Numbered from the stretch's first letter, positions 34,760 to 48,050 are shown. The stretch is 64,000 nucleotides of DNA from Diplolepis rosae (GCA_030998225.1 JAPYXD010000391.1:1550001-1614000), one strand, 5' to 3'. Numbers and translations: made by a program. The notes: generated from the letters alone by a model not told the origin.

Positions 34760-37090
34760 TGCCAATTATGACAAAAGATTTTGGCACCTAAATGTATGCA
34801 TGTAAATATATAATAAAATAAAATTAAGCAGGCATGAAGTAAGAATGGAAGAATGAGTTAAAATAATGTAAATGGAATGAATGAAGATTAAGAAAAACGT
34901 GGAAGTTGAAAAATTGTAAAGAACGATAGAGAAGAGAATGCGAGAAAACAGCGAACGCACGTAGGTAGGATAAATAACGGAGAAAGAAGGAAAAGGAAAA
35001 GGAAAATGCTCACACACACGTAAGCTGGACCCTAGTGGCTGTAAGCGCAGGTATAACCCTTGCGTTGACGTCATGACACCTTACGCCTGCCGTAAACAGC
35101 TTACGCTCGCCTGTACGTACCGACTTTGACGGATCCTACGCATGTTAGAGACCACGCGCTAAAATCTTTGACCGCTGGTATCGATGTTATGCATACAATA
35201 GTATTCCTGAAACCACCTCAATCCATTAAATCACTGTTCCTATTATTTATTATACCTAAAGCTTGAGTAGCTGAAAAATTGTCGGCCAGTGAGTAATACA
35301 TTACCAACAGAATCTGAACCAACATTTTTCTGAAAATATGAAAAATCGAAAAGGTGTCAGATTCCAAAAAAAAATTCTAAAGGTCAATCTAAAATCCTGA
35401 TATTGACCTACGACTTGTTAAAATTCTGGAATTATCCAGAAATTATCATTAACTAATAAAATACCAAGTCAACAAAAATTTTCACTTGGCAATAGACATG
35501 AAGAATTTCAAAACTACCAAGTATTTAGGTCTTCAATATTTCCAAATTCTTTCTCAGCAAAAATTCCTCTTCACAGAAATCACGCCACATAGAAATAATT
35601 CCAAGTCATCACTATTCCCCACCTGTATGACATCGATACAATTCCATAAAAATCAATCAATTTGAAATCAAAAACGCAGTCTGACGAGCTTCTTACTCCG
35701 GGTAAGAACTCTAAAGAGCAAGACACGGTTCTTTGCATTCGCCCGTCCGCGGTTCGGAACAAGTACGTCCTATCACCTGGATAGTTGACCTAGATTCGTG
35801 AAAAGACCTAGCCAGGGCCACAAATTGGGGATTTTACTTGGGCGGACGTAAATACTTCTAAAATCTTTCCTCCGACGAAAGCCGTTCACGGGGTTGTCGC
35901 GCTAAAAAATTATACAAGTAAAATTTTTTATCACTACGCTTCTGAAATAATATTTTGAGTGCGTCGGTGGTCGGTTAGCCGCGAGAGTTAACTGTGCGTG
36001 TACAGCCTGGCGTTGAAAAACAAAGTTCCGAAAAATAATCCTGTCGTCGAATCTCAAAACGACGAGAAGATATTTTTCGAGAAGCCACATTAAGGTTATA
36101 AACGATTAAAAGTGGAGAAAGAACACAATTTAAAAGTACTGTTTTCTTTCTGGTTCGAAACCATCCATCTTTTAATTTTTATAAAATTAACAAGGCAAAA
36201 GTGTCGAGAATTCGTGTGTGTGTGTGTTAATTGCAAACACGTGCAATCGGTGAAAAATGAACAAGAGTGACTAGTTTTAGTCACGCATCACAGAATTTTT
36301 AAAAGCCCAGTTGAGTCAGAAAATCAAGGGTGACATCGAAGACAACCTTCTTCTCCAGCTCTTGTCCTTCCAACTGGTAGAATTAACTACAAATATCGGT
36401 AAGCTGTATCGTTCTCAATTCATAATATTTTATTTGAATATAGAAGCAAAATCTCCTGATTGAGCCCCTCGAAATTAAGTAGATATTTTCTTTTCACCGA
36501 AATTCTAGCATTTTATATTCTGTTTTGGTAGCCTGTAGAGAAAGCAAAGATTCCGAAAACGATCCTACTTAAAAATTAAAAAAAAGGGACACAAAAGTGT
36601 CCTACAGTTTGTGAAGCCTCCGCGTACACTTTTTCATCTTTTAAATAAATATTAATTTATTATTTATAATATTTTATTATTTATTTATCCCTACCACCCG
36701 TACGTAACAATATCAGTCTTACATATTATAATAGAAAAATTGGCTATTGAAATTCCATCAAATTGAATTATAATACGGGTATTAATTATATCATCTTGAT
36801 TTTGTTAGAAAAATTAGATTTTATCATTGGACATTTTGTATTTTATATTTTAAAACTTCTCAGCAATTGAAAAAATTACATTTTTATGAACAAAACTTTC
36901 ACATAAGGAATGAACGTACATTCGAAAAAGTAACAAATATAAAGAATTTATAAAATTCCTTTATAAGTATTTGAAAACACTAAGAACAAAGATGTTTGTA
37001 ATAAATAATAATCAACATAATATACTATATTTCATAATAATATAATGGATATTTAGATCTCATATGCACATAATTTATTATGTGTATTTT
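34760..37090. other. Interior of the composite element, no gene seen
   Basis: I see no protein, RNA or transposon end. Around 35060-35130 there are GC-richer CTTACG(C/A)-type words, and 35900-36060 is also GC-richer. Neither gives a convincing exon. Confidence 0.35.
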
Positions 37091-37099
37091 ATCTATAAT

Positions 37100-37901
37100 T
37101 AGGGATAGGCGATCTCGATTCGATTCTATGGAGATCGATCTTTTTTACTCGATTAATCGGTTGGATTGATATTTTTTTCGATCTCTACGAACTATTCTTC
37201 TTTCTTTTTTTCCTGTTTTCTATTTCTATGAACTGTTCCTATGAACTGTTTTTTAGTTTAAAAGTGAGATCAAGGGGTCGACCACGAGAATATCGTTAAT
37301 GTGATATACAAAGTATATTAATATTATAAACTTTATAATAATACTTCATATTTATGCCAGAAATTTTATCATAAATAATACTTTAAGTGATATGCAAAGT
37401 TCAAAGTATATTAATATTATAAACTTTATAGTAATACTTCATATTTATGTCAGAAACTTTATCACTAATAATACTTTAAGTGATATGCAAAGTTCAAAGT
37501 ATATTAATATTATAAACTTTATAGTAATACTTCATATTTATGTCAGAAACTTTATCACTAATAATACGCATTGCTTTAGAAATTGTGCAATTTAAAAAAA
37601 TAAAAAACGTTCCTGATTCGCAAATATAGTGTGTTTTTTAAGCCTACTTTCCTTTTTTATTGATATAAACACTTTCTTATTTTGATAATTTAAATTCACA
37701 AAATATGCAAGTAACAATTATATCTCCAATTGTTATAAAACATTTTAAAAAAAGGTTATTTTACAGAAATTTATCATTTTGAGAAAAAGGTATCGATTTT
37801 TGAAGATCGATTCAAAAATCGATCTTTTTAGCCGATTAATCGATCAAATTGAATCAATAATTTCAGAATCAATTCTTTTTTTTGAAGATCGCCCATCCCT
37901 A
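37100..37901. mobile_element. hAT-type MITE with internal 93-bp tandem repeats
   Basis: Ends TAGGGATAGGCGATC and (inverted) TAGGGATGGGCGATC lie between a perfect 8-bp duplication TCTATAAT at 37092-37099 and 37902-37909. Sub-terminal GATCGAT words are dense. About three units of a 93-bp repeat (GTGATATGCAAAGTTCAAAG core) occupy 37300-37567 and produce a spurious repetitive reading frame. No transposase. Confidence 0.9.
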
Positions 37902-38666
37902 TCTATAATACCTTAAGTTCAGTCAGTCAGCTTTGTTGATTTTTTTATTCAAAGCGTTTTAAATTTAGTATAGATTAAATTTTAATAAGTTAAAAGCGCT
38001 CATGACAAATAAACCACAAAACAATGCACTTTTTCAGAGCATAACGTGTAGCCTGTTTTGTAACCTACAGCAACAAATTTCCGCATTTTCACTTAAATTT
38101 TTATATCACCGACTGTTAAAACCATTCCAATTTACCTAAAAAGCACACAAAAGCACTTCAGACACCAATTTTTCACAAAAAACGTTAAATTTCAATGTTT
38201 TATAATGCTAATCTGTATAAGGTCGGCCTCATGAACAGCCAGCGCCACAGTGGCCAACGGTCAACACCTGTGACATTTTCAACTCCAGAGATTCCGGGGG
38301 CTCACCGCAATTAAATACCGATCAGAGTCCAACAGCGGCATGTGAATAGGCCACGAATAGAGCGACCTCTGGAGAGACGCGCCAGAATCCGAAAACCGCG
38401 GGATTCCCGAACCTGGGGTCGTAGCAGAGTCATGCGGAGGCGAGATCAAAACATAGGAGAAACCACGAACGCTGAAACTCACAAAACGTAGAGGACAGAG
38501 GTAGCACGCTCAGAGTCAAAAAATTGTCATGACCAGCAAAGATCACACCGACGCCACGAGAAACGATCACGAGGCACGGACACAGAACAATCACGAAAGC
38601 GTCAGAAAAGCAGCACACCACAAACACAACCAGCAAAGAAACCTCACACCCGTATTTTTAACAGTG

Positions 38667-38818
38667 AAGGTGCCATCCCATGACTGCAGAAAACGTAAAG
38701 CAAAAAACCGAACAGCCAATTACAAAACACCTTTAAGAAGAAAGAAATCTAAAGATCTTCTGTAATTGGCTGTCCGATTTCTGCTTTGCGTTTTCTGCTG
38801 TCATGGGATTTCACCTTA
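38667..38818. repeat. 150-bp palindromic MITE, copy 2
   Basis: Same family as 10536-10686, with GAACAGCCAATTAC and GTAATTGGCTGTCC arms. It reads AAGGTG at the left end and CACCTT at the right. Confidence 0.7.
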
Positions 38819-39938
38819 AGAAAAAGAGACCACAAACGGACCACGCACACGGACGAACACGTTCGGCCGCGGCCGAAGCCATGACCGGAATCTCCTAGAA
38901 ATGCTATTTTTAGATTTCACGCTCTCGTATTTTTCTCGACTCCGTGCAAAAAAGGCGGGAAGCACACGACAATTTCGAATTTACGATATATGTAGTTTAA
39001 GAAATAATACTTCTTTTTCCAATATTTTTGAAAAAATCTGCATGATTTAAATATTTAAAAGGTCCTAAGAAATTTTATAAGGATTTTAACACTTGAAAAA
39101 TAAACGTTCAGAAAAATTTAATACCAATCAATATTTAGAATTTTAACCAATATAAAATTTGAATAGAATTTTAGGTTTTCAAATTAAGTCTTAAATCATG
39201 AATTTTGGATTTCCATACATCTTACCCGTACATTAAAAAAATTTTTGATCAGAGAATTATTTTCTATTGAAAAGAATATCTTAATAGGAAATTTCTATTT
39301 AAGTTTAAAATTGGTATACTCCATTTTAGGTTAGAAATATTTTCATCTTACACTTTTTTAACAAAAAATGAAATACTCTACGTAAAGGAAAAAATTTCTA
39401 ATAAAAGTACATAAATTATATTTTTATATTTTAAACTCAAAATGTATGCTTAGGCTAATAAAAATTAAGATAAGAATAATTTTAGTATAGAATTGAATAT
39501 ATCGATTTTAAACTTGAAAAATACTTGCCCAAATTTAACTGTTGCAAGATCTTGTAAAATTAATAGGAGATTTAAAAACTCTAAATATAATTTTCTAGTA
39601 AAATCAAGAGTCAAAAAATGTTTAAAATTTCAATTCAATATATTAATTGAAAAGTTTTGTCGTTTTTAAGTCAAACTACTTCATTTGAAAAAATTTCCTT
39701 TTTCGAACAGCATTTAATTTTTGACTCTATAACAGAGAGCGTGAAATCTAAAAATAGCATTGCAAGGAGGGAGCAGGAGAATAAGGAGAAGTTGGAGGTG
39801 TCGTTCTCGCACGCAAGAACGACAAGGAACGAACAAAAGCAGCACGCCCAGTGATCTCCCTACTCGCTTCACACGGATACGGCGTGCAAACGTGTCTGTA
39901 GGTACCCCCCTTTACAATCTGAGCACACTGGGTCACCC

Positions 39939-41333
39939 TAGCGAAGTGGCTGAACGGTAGCTTTATGCTGTAGAGTAAAGCTATCGTAAAGCTATCGTAA
40001 AGTAGGATTATAATTTATGAATGAGGCAAAATAAACATTCAAAATGTTGTTATCCTTATTCTACGTTAAAAATAACGTTAACTGGTAATTGAAATATGCA
40101 ATAATTTTATTTATTTACGCTAAAAATTTAAAAAACAATACCTGTCATTGAAGGCAGTGCAGTGGTTCACCTTTTGTGGAACCCAACCAAAATTTAGTTG
40201 GATCTACCAAAGAATTTGCTTATCACATGTCTGACAAAATTTTTGGTTGGTACAATCAAAATAAAAAAGATGTGAGGTATGCATTGTAGAATCTTTGATA
40301 GGCGTTCTGTTATAGCAGCTTAAAACAGATGATGCAATATAATGATAATTTTACAAATATTGTGTTATACATTAGCACTGATTAGCATTGCACTTAATTT
40401 AGGTTGGGAATTACACAATTGCACACACGGGCACGTGCACATATAGTGCATAATTTCTGAAGTGTACCATCCCGAAAACACGTTATCTAATCAGGTTGGA
40501 AATTAAGTCACGATTTTTGGGCTCTTGATGCAAGACCTTATCTTCAAATTGTAAATTGACATGTTTGATAACGTGTCCGTTATTATATCGACCCAAAATT
40601 CACAGAATTTTCTTTAATTTCTCATTTCTTTGGCATATGGTCAGTTTCTTTTTATTTTCTTCCATTAAAAGTTTCCGTTTTATATATAAGTGGTATACAA
40701 AAAGTAAAATTGGTTTTCCTACAAACTTAAAGTTATAAACAAAAAAAATTCGCAAAATATTTTGCAAAATTTTTGCAAAAATTTCAGAAGTAAACCGTGT
40801 TAGAGATTGATTATCAAATAAAATTGTATTTTTCATTTGTCTACTGTTATTATAAAATGTGCTTTAATAGTAAGATGATGGAAGAATGCGTATTTTGACG
40901 GTTTTTATTTTTTTTTACCCCCGTCCACACCTTGCAAAAATCTGCAAAAATTCTATTTTAATCATCGATAGGTAACTAATGAATAGAATAATTCAAAAGA
41001 CTGGTCGCGCAATTCAAACATGAATAAAATTGCGTGCAAAAATTTTCACAATTTTTTGCATCGCGAATTATGCATAAAAAACCTGCAAAAATTCACAAAT
41101 GTGTCTTCTATTGGAAAAAACAACCCTGACTTTTTAAATAATTTTCTCATGATTAGTTTAGCTAAAAAAATAAAAAAACGAAAATGGTAAAATCCGCCAT
41201 TACTCATTTAAAATGGCAGATAATGATCTGAAAATTTGACAAAATAATCTCTTGCCCAACCCCTTCCATATGGTTTATGCGAAATTTGATTTAGTTTTAA
41301 GGCCGATTTCACAAGGAAACCCGGCTATGCACT
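39939..41333. other. AT-rich sequence with a half MITE
   Basis: About 40096-40175 matches one arm of the foldback MITE at 60127-60367 (CTGTCATTGAAGGCAGTGCA). Otherwise no gene is recognised. The part next to 41334 presumably includes the 3' flank of the DD41D element. Confidence 0.45.
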
Positions 41334-42449
41334 TTATTGTTGGTGTAGTGCAAGCATTACATTATATGAATGAAATTCGATATCGGTCATATGACCACCA
41401 CGAGCCCGTTCACAGCGGTCGATTCTTTGGACCCAATTTTCCACCAGTCTGGCACACATTTCGACCAAAACGTTGGCAATTTCGCGTTAAACGTTGTCTT
41501 TGAGGTCGTCTAAAGTTGCTGGCTTGTTGGCATAGACCAGTTACTTTATATGGCCCCATAAAAAGAAATCCAATGGCGTTAGATCGCATGAACGAGGCGG
41601 CCATTCGACCGGACCATTTCTCGATATAACACGGTCACCGAATTTGCCTTTCAATAAATCGATTGTGAGGCGTGCTCTGTGGCTAGTGGCACCGTCTTGT
41701 TGAAACCACATATTGTTGATGTCAAGTTCATACAATTCTGGTCACAAATAATCTTCCAATATAGCACGATAATGCTCTCAATTGACGGTAACATCACGGT
41801 CGTTTTCATCCACGGAAAAATACGGCCTAATCACACCTCCGGCATGAAAACCGCACCAAACACTCACTTCTTGCGGATGCAACGGTGTCTCAAGAAGCAA
41901 ATTTGGGTTTGTTGCTGACCAATAACGCATATTTTGCTTATTAACAAAGCCATTGAGCCAGAGATGAGCTTCATCGCTGAAGATGATTTTTCGATGAAAT
42001 TCTTCATTTTCTTCAAGGTTTACCAGAGCCCAATTGGAGAAGTTTCGGCGTTTCAAATGATCAAGTGGCTTTAGTTCTTGAGTCAATTTAATCTTGAAAG
42101 CATGTAGGCCAAGATCTTTTCGCATAATACGCCACAGTGTCGTTTGAGCGATGCCTAATTCTTGAGAGCGACGTGGAATCGACTGATTTGGCTCATTTTG
42201 AATCGATGCACTTACGGCTGCGATTATTTCTTCGCTTCGAGCAATACGACGTCTTTTTGACACCGGAACGTCCAATAGTGTAAATTTGGTCTCGAATTTA
42301 TCCACTATAGCACGCACAGCCTGTCGGGTGGGACGATTATTACGTCCGAAAATTGGAGCAAGCGCTCTTAAAGTTGCGACCACCGACTCAGAATTTAGGT
42401 AGTAATTTTTAATAATTTCCAAACGTTGTTGGTTCGTGAACTTTACCAT
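41334..42449 (-). pseudogene. DD41D (rosa-type) Tc1/mariner transposase with four in-frame stops
   Basis: One continuous frame of 371 codons runs from the ATG at 42449 to TAA at 41334, broken only by internal stops. Two are TGA codons between 41780 and 41740 (after DVTVN and before PELYELDI). TAA codons follow GHIK and KDNV. There are no frameshifts. It has the paired helix-turn-helix region (RRSQELGIAQTTLWRIM), the first catalytic Asp in FSDEAHLWLNG, the second in WFQQDGATSH and the third in CDLTPLDFFLWGH. Exactly 41 residues separate the second and third Asp. The C-terminus reads VENWVQRIDRCERARGGHM. Length and motifs match DD41D rosa-type elements. It is inactive. Confidence 0.9.
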
Positions 42450-43829
42450 GATGAAAATGTTGACTTTAAGTAACGTTTTGACATTGACAGTTCATTAAAA
42501 AAGTTTAAGGGTGCGTTCATACAACGATACGAAATTGTTATGTCCCTATTGTAAAACCCTTTAAATATTAGAATGTATTTTGTATATGAATAAATCGATC
42601 TTAATTTATTCTCGAAAAAACGAAATTACCACTTATTAGAAATTAGTATTCTTACATAATTATGATAAAATATTGTTAATTCATACATAATTTTCGAAGA
42701 TTTCATTTGGCTTGTCTTTCACCTGGATAACTTGATTATATTTTTAACGATAAATCAAGGAATACAGTTGGGTAATAGACTGAATTATTCCGCTCGGATT
42801 ATTTATCAAAGTAAAACTCAGTGTGTTACAGTACGTTTCACATCAAATAAATGATGCCCTTGGAAAGTCAAATAGATTAGTCATTACATAGCAGATAAAG
42901 GAATGATTCACAAATATATACGCACATTTGAAACAAGGTAGTGACGTGAATCAATTCTATCAAAGTTAAAAAATGTGGGAAATTTGTGCTGCTCTGCTTT
43001 ACGCCTTCATAGAAATTACCAATGCATTGGGTAAATGAAATCTATCATAATAATGATACATAATATTACTAAAACATTATATTGAAGTATATTTTATTCA
43101 TTATTAATCAATAACAATTTCTAAAAAGAAAATATTGACCCAATTTCGGAAGAAAATCTTCAGTCTATATGGAAAAACCTGCTGACAGAATTGTTTATGA
43201 ATTCTGCAAACCTGAATCAGCAATAGGTATACTATTGATTCGGATCAGCTGAATTTAGATATGTATGAATAAATTTTCATTGATTCATCAGTGTATATGC
43301 GATTAATGGTATACTTATAGTTGGTTAATCAGCGATTCCCTTATAAAGTTGATTACAAGTTCAATTTTGCATTAAAAAATATATAAACGGCCAACAACGT
43401 TTGAGAAGGCATATGAAAATAATGTAGAGAAAAGTAATGTGGGAGGATTTTGAGCACGTTTGCCACGTAGGTCAGATAAGGAACCAGAAAAATAAAATTT
43501 CGTTTTTGGGTATTATTGTGTTTGCATATACGATTTCTTATATGCATTGCATAATACCAAAGTAAAGGGAAAATTAAATAATTAGTGCAAAATTAATTAA
43601 TTAAAAGACGAAAAGTGAGAAATAACTTACTTGTTTCACTATTCTTAATCCCATTTAATTAATTTTCCACTTGTTTTTCATAAAAATGATAAATACTTAA
43701 ATCTGCAAAAGTACTGGAAATCGTGACGACTCACTTTACTGCGTCTCAATTGGCGGACTCTTTATTATATCTACCATTGATAATTTTTGAATGAAGAAAC
43801 TAACCAGAAACTAACCCAACGCCAAGGCA
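42450..43829. other. AT-rich sequence, no gene seen
   Basis: 42450-42550 includes GTGCGTTCATACAACGATAC, probably the 5' flank or end of the DD41D element. Nothing else is recognised. Confidence 0.4.
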
Positions 43830-43837
43830 ACGAGAAT

Positions 43838-44535
43838 TAGTGTTCTAAAAGTTTTAAATGCTCGGAGAATTTCTCCCGAGCACAAGCATATGCTCGAGAA
43901 TATGCTCGACCTTTTTGTGCCTTGAGCATTTACGAGCATTTAAAATATATTCTTTAAGGGGTTATTTTAGTGTTAAAACGCTAAAAACGAGTACCTATTT
44001 CAGGTCGTGATAAAAAAATAACTATAATAGCAATCGATTTGAAATTTTTGCATGCGTGAAGCATTTAATATTTAAACTTGTAACCTACAAAAAATTGTTG
44101 CACATTTGCCGAAGTAGAGAGGATACTTGACACTATAAATCATTCTATAGACGTAATACAAAGCTATTAAAGCTAAACAAATGTGATTCAATCCCTAAAA
44201 AGACTTATAATTAATAGCAATGTAAGTTTTATGGTCAATAAAATTTGTGTATCCAGCATATCAGAAGAAAATAAATTACACGAACAATAAGTTTATATGG
44301 AAATTTTGCACATTTAGTGAATAATTTCATAATTATTATTTTCAATACACTTTTACTATTATTTTTATTAATATAAACGTCATTTGAATGTTTAATAAAC
44401 CTTCAAAACATTAGATAAATTTAAATGCTTTAAATGCTCATAAATGCTCTTTAAATGCTCCGTATGAGCTTAAATGCTGAGCATATTCTCAAGAGAATTT
44501 GCTCAACATAAATTCTCGGGCATTTAAGAACACTA
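43838..44535. mobile_element. hAT-type MITE rich in AAATGCTC words
   Basis: Ends TAGTGTTCTAAAAG and (inverted) TAGTGTTCTTAAATGC lie between a perfect 8-bp duplication ACGAGAAT at 43830-43837 and 44536-44543. Sub-terminal regions on both sides repeat AAATGCTC and GAGCAT many times, which are possible transposase-binding sites. No coding region. Confidence 0.88.
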
Positions 44536-44576
44536 ACGAGAATGAATGTTTAGTTGTGTGAGGATCCACACGGTGG

Positions 44577-46560
44577 CAGTGTGCACAGATCTGATACCGA
44601 CGCAGTCACAACTACACGAGCACCGCCTGTCAGTGAGAAGGGAGTAGGGAAAGGCGGGGCGCGCGCTGCCTCTCTTTCTTCCTCGTCGCTCTTGCACGCG
44701 AGAACGACTCATCCCACTTCTCCTTTTTCTCCTCGCTTCCTCCTGGCAATGCTATTTTTAGATTTCACGCTTTTGGTATTTCGGATATCGAGTCGAAATT
44801 GAGAATTGTATTTCTCTGGACTCCGCACAAAAGAAGCGCGAAGCAGACGACAATTTCAAATTTACGAAATATGTTATTTAAGATACAACACTTTTTTTCC
44901 CGATATTTTGTAAAAAATCTGCCTGAAATAAACATCTAAAAGATCATGTAAACTTTTAAAAGTAAATTTTCACTAGAATTTGACGCCAATAAATGTTCAA
45001 AATTATAATCAATATATATTTGTATATTCAAATTTCCATACTTCATATCAATTTTGTAAATTAAAAAAAATTTCAGTCAGAGAGATATTTTCTATTAAAA
45101 AGAGATAAACATAAAATTCAAGTTTATAATTTACATTCTCAGTTTTATGTTAGAAATATTTTCATTTTTTCAAATTTTCAAGCACAGACTTTTCATTCAA
45201 AAAATGAAATGCTCTACAAAAAGGAAAAACTTTCTAATAGAAATGGATAAATTAAAAGCTAAAATATGTGTTCATTGATATCTTCGAATGAACATGTAAA
45301 TATTTATCGATATCAAATTTTACATTAAATTTTTTGTTCGAAGTGTTTAAATCTTGTTACAATTTGACAAGATCATATGGACGAGTTCAATCTTTTAAAT
45401 GAAATATCTTGTAATTTTTAATTTGTCTGTTCTACTGAAATCGGGGGAAGATTTAAACAGTAAAAAAAAATTTCCAATGGAATTCAAGGTCAATAAATGC
45501 TCAAAGTTCTATATCAAGATTATAATTACTAAATTTTGAAGCTTTGTAAATAAACTACTTCATTCATAAAGTAATTCAGCTCTGTAGAGCATTTTTATAT
45601 TTTGAATTCAAAATCTGTGCTTAGGCCACAAAAAAATAAGATAAAAATTTTTTCACCATAAAACTAAGAATGTAGATTTTAAATTTATTATGTCATATAT
45701 TTATCTCTTCTTAATTGAAAATACTCTGTACATAATTCTCTGTTTCTATATTTTTTAAATGTACGCGAACATTTAAGAAATTCATAAGTATTTCACCTTT
45801 TTATGAAAATTAAAAATTTCCAAATAACACTTTGATTGACAAAGCTAAAAATTCGTCAATAATTGATATATTGTATTGTAAGTTAAAACATAGGACGACT
45901 TAAAATTTCACAATGACATTATTTTTCAAGTACTTTTTCAATTTTGAGAATTCTTTCAGAAGTTTATTTCAGGTGAGTGACTTTTCCTTTTTTTAATGAA
46001 AAATTTTATAATTCTAAATTTTCTTGTATCATTGTAACTAGATTTTAAAACTTCAAAAAAAGTTGTCAGTTTAATTCAAAGTCAATAAATATTCAATGTT
46101 TGAAATTAAAATATTAAGTGAAAGATTTTCAAGCTCTGGGAATCAACTACTTTAATAACACAATTTTTCTTGTTTGTAAAGCATCTCAATTTTCAAATTA
46201 AAAGTCTCCGCATGGGTTACAAAAACGTAAAATGAAAATACTTCTTATTATAAAATATAAAATATCGATTTCAAACTCAAAAATTATTTGTCTGAAATAA
46301 ACGTCTTGAAAATCTTGTAAAAATAATGGGCTATTTGAATACTTCTAAAATAAACATTCAGTGGAATGGTGAACTCAATAAATGTTCAAAACTTAAATCA
46401 AGATATCAGTTTACAAATTTTTAGTTGCGTAAATTAACTACTTCAATTTGAAAATTACTTGAAAAAATATTATATTTAAAATATTTAGGCACATAAAATA
46501 ACGGTTTAAAATCCACATTCATAGACTCATGGTAAAAGCAGGTCAAATATGCGCAGACTT
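44577..46560. mobile_element. Second copy of the composite hAT-type family, truncated
   Basis: From CAGTGTGCACAGATCTG at 44577 the sequence follows the arm of the 8.4-kb element, sharing CACGCGAGAACGAC, CACTTCTCC, TTCCTCCTGGCAATGCTA and TTTTTAGATTTCACGCT (compare 38898-38920). After about 44950 it is AT-rich and diverged. No matching right end or duplication of CACGGTGG is found nearby. No genes. Confidence 0.5.
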
Positions 46561-47059
46561 TTAATCAAAACAATGAAATGTTTTACAGAAGGTCGAAATT
46601 TTCTTATTGCTGTAATGTGGTTGTTGTGGAATAATATGCGTTGAGTTTTTGGCGAAATGGTCACGAAGAACGAGTGCAGTGTGAGACGGCGCATTATCGT
46701 GATGTAAAAACCACGAGTTGTCTGCCCAAAATATCTTTTGAAACGATGTTGAGTGATCCTCTTGAAATGCCAATAGTGTCAGCAAGGTCTCTAATTGTGA
46801 ATCGACGATTCTTGTGCACTAATTCTTTGATTTGATTGACGTGTCGCTCGACAGTTGATGTTGATGGTCGTCCGGGGTGTTCCAAGTCATCAACACGTTC
46901 TATGCCTTCTTTGAAGTCTTTGTACCACTTATAAACACTTTTCTGTGACATGGTCAAATCACTGAAGGCCTTCTGAAACATTCTGAATGTTTCCGCAACT
47001 GAAATTTCATTCCGCAAACAAAATTTAACGGCACTTCTTTGCTCAACAAATTTAGACAT
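46561..47059 (-). pseudogene. Mariner transposase with central deletion
   Basis: From the ATG at 47059 it reads [20 protein letters not shown], then [23 protein letters not shown] and [17 protein letters not shown], the two helix-turn-helix modules of mariner. Around 46700-46790 the frame shifts and jumps to [20 protein letters not shown], which holds the second catalytic Asp. About 110-130 residues, including the first catalytic Asp (WVDETW-like), are missing, and the third is not seen. The type is close to the SETMAR-related mariners. It is inactive. Confidence 0.85.
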
Positions 47060-48050
47060 TGCAAAAATCGAAAAAATCACTTTTAGTCGTTTAGAAAATA
47101 CAAGCGTAACTATGTAACAAATGATGACATTGACATGAAATTTGGTACAGATGTCAGCAACAGTAGGACTAACATAAAAATAAAAAAGGTTGCCCGAATT
47201 GGTCAGCCCGCGAAGTTTAAATTAAAAATTTACCTTAGTTTTTGCCCACAGTAGTAAAAGGAATCAATAATTCTAACTTCCGTGCCATAGTGTGATTTCT
47301 TAACACCATTTAATACCCAATTTTACATTGAAGTTTTAACTCTCAAAACTGGAATAGGCTGTGTCTTGAAAAGGCTATTTAATTCACCTCTGTGGCGGTA
47401 TTTTTTGTAGAACCATTTTGAATTGAAATTGAAAGTTTGAAATTGAATGTTAGACACATTAATACTTTTCAATGCCTTTTTAACGTTTATGAAATATGTT
47501 CCTTTTAATGCTTTCATGGACATATGAGTAAGAACGATTTAGTGCAAATCAATTCAAATTGTTGTTTGAATTTAATTAATTGAATATGAACTGAATCTTG
47601 TTAACTTATATTCCCATGAAAGCATTGAAAGGATTTATTCCATAACAATTGAAAAGGTATTGGAAAGTATCAATGTGTTTACCATTCAATTTCCGTTTTT
47701 CAAAGACATTTTAGCAATGATTTGCTAAAATATTAGTTTTCAAAACCAATTTTTCCATGTAATCTTTTTTCGTATATGTATCATATCTACACCAAATCGC
47801 ATTGCAAAAGCAAAGATTTGATTTCTTGATAAAACAAGCACAAAAACAATTGCCAAAAACGTATTGTACACTCTAGGCAATCATCTGTTTTGCGCATTTG
47901 TATCTAATAAATTAAGTTTGAATATCTAAGATATTACAAGTTAATACCTAGAATGTAAGGATAAATATATAGATATTCAACGTTAATATCCTAAAATGGC
48001 CACCCTATAGTGATACTTTCAAGATATTAAACGGCACTAACGATTATTTT
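47060..48050. other. AT-rich intergenic sequence
   Basis: No gene, RNA or transposon end is supported. If the protease homologue has a signal-peptide exon ahead of 48810 I could not identify it here. Confidence 0.35.

Larger units (their letters stand above)
31558..39930. mobile_element. 8.4-kb composite hAT-type element
   Basis: The left end TAGTGTGCTCAGATTGCAAA and right end (inverted CAGTGTGCTCAGATTG) lie between an exact 8-bp duplication GGTCACCC at 31550-31557 and 39931-39938. The same ends delimit a 246-bp MITE at 63670-63915. Sub-terminal sequence (TGCGAGAACGACACCTCCAA and TTGCTAGGAGGAAGC-type blocks) is mirrored at about 39740-39850. The body holds several later insertions (31714, 32253, 33121, 37100, 38667). 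I find no transposase in the roughly 6 kb that remains. It may be a huge non-autonomous element. Confidence 0.7.

Noticed and set aside
34499..34765. Tyr/Ile/His-rich open frame
   Set aside because: It is a TA/TATG microsatellite translated; no coding signal.
37392..37595. Repetitive 67-residue open frame
   Set aside because: It reads through a 93-bp tandem array (93 is divisible by 3), so repetition of the peptide is automatic.
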